Source of the DNA: Salinispira pacifica
GTDB lineage: Bacteria; Spirochaetota; Spirochaetia; DSM-27196; Salinispiraceae
Direction: 5' to 3'
Assembly: GCF_000507245.1 (NCBI RefSeq)
Contig: NC_023035.1
Span: forward strand, 1,148,501 to 1,212,500
DNA: 64,000 nt
Below are positions 63,965 to 64,000 of this stretch, one piece after another; positions within the stretch are counted from its first letter, which is position 1; the number at the start of each line of letters is the position of its first letter. Below the pieces are notes generated by a model. It did no database searches and was not told the origin of the DNA. It saw nothing but the letters and a program-made list of their open reading frames with translations. A program made the position numbers and the translations under genes.

Positions 63965-64000
63965 CACGCTCACATCGGAACGGCACGGCCGGACGGTGCG

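Overview
The window is chromosomal DNA of a free-living spirochaete of the Spirochaetaceae/Spirochaeta type. Supporting signs are exported proteins with signal peptides ending in AAGG-type segments, a PilZ protein, a bactofilin, TPR lipoproteins, many small exported proteins, and moderately GC-rich housekeeping genes. The assignment is inferred from gene character, not from a marker gene; no rRNA gene lies inside the window.

Layout. 1-9.7 kb: the 3' end of fabH, then a carbohydrate-uptake locus. A GH3 beta-glycosidase faces away from a complete oligopeptide/oligosaccharide-type ABC importer (binding protein, two permeases, two ATPases), followed by a ROK repressor. Similar GTTTACGT sites sit in inverted orientation on the two divergent promoters and are candidate operators for that repressor. 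9.9-12.3 kb: IS debris (a truncated IS5-like copy abutting an IS3-family remnant) that has removed the end of a membrane-protein gene. 13.1-17.0 kb: a NarL/LiaS-type sensor kinase and response regulator, a convergent ECF S-component-like membrane protein and a lipoprotein with an FN3-like end.

17.2-33.6 kb: an AT-rich accessory island on the minus strand. It holds an operon of an OLD-family ATPase/TOPRIM nuclease, a type III Mod methyltransferase and a type III Res, then an integron-like attC site, then a VapBC toxin-antitoxin pair translationally coupled to a DUF6933 gene. mod is cut into three pieces by an IS66 element and by an IS4-like element that itself carries an IS5-like element. Removing the elements together with one copy of each target duplication restores one uninterrupted mod frame of 700 codons, so the inactivation looks recent. 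Three copies of the IS5-like element all have the transposase frame broken at the same poly-A run, which may be a programmed slippage site. Two copies also carry an in-frame 42-bp palindromic insert.

33.2-64 kb: mostly housekeeping genes. A GxxExxY protein comes first. A radical SAM gene follows, flanked by a long direct repeat. Then come an MscS channel, LigA, an extended SfsA, FabZ divergent from accB-accC-accD-accA with a perfect 15-bp palindrome between them, CcdA and a TlpA-type thioredoxin, and a CPBP protease. A PilZ protein has a one-base frameshift in a G run, and a HEAT-like exported protein follows. Next are ComEC overlapping RsmA (RsmA C-terminus frameshifted), Pta-DapB-DapA, a TyrA-like dehydrogenase, bactofilin, TPR protein and an outer-membrane protein. 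The end holds tRNA-Lys and two identical tRNA-Glu genes, a UPRTase-like protein, a TPR lipoprotein and Adk. The window ends at a strong promoter for something beyond the edge. Two homopolymer-associated frameshifts (PilZ, RsmA) warn that sequencing error is possible.
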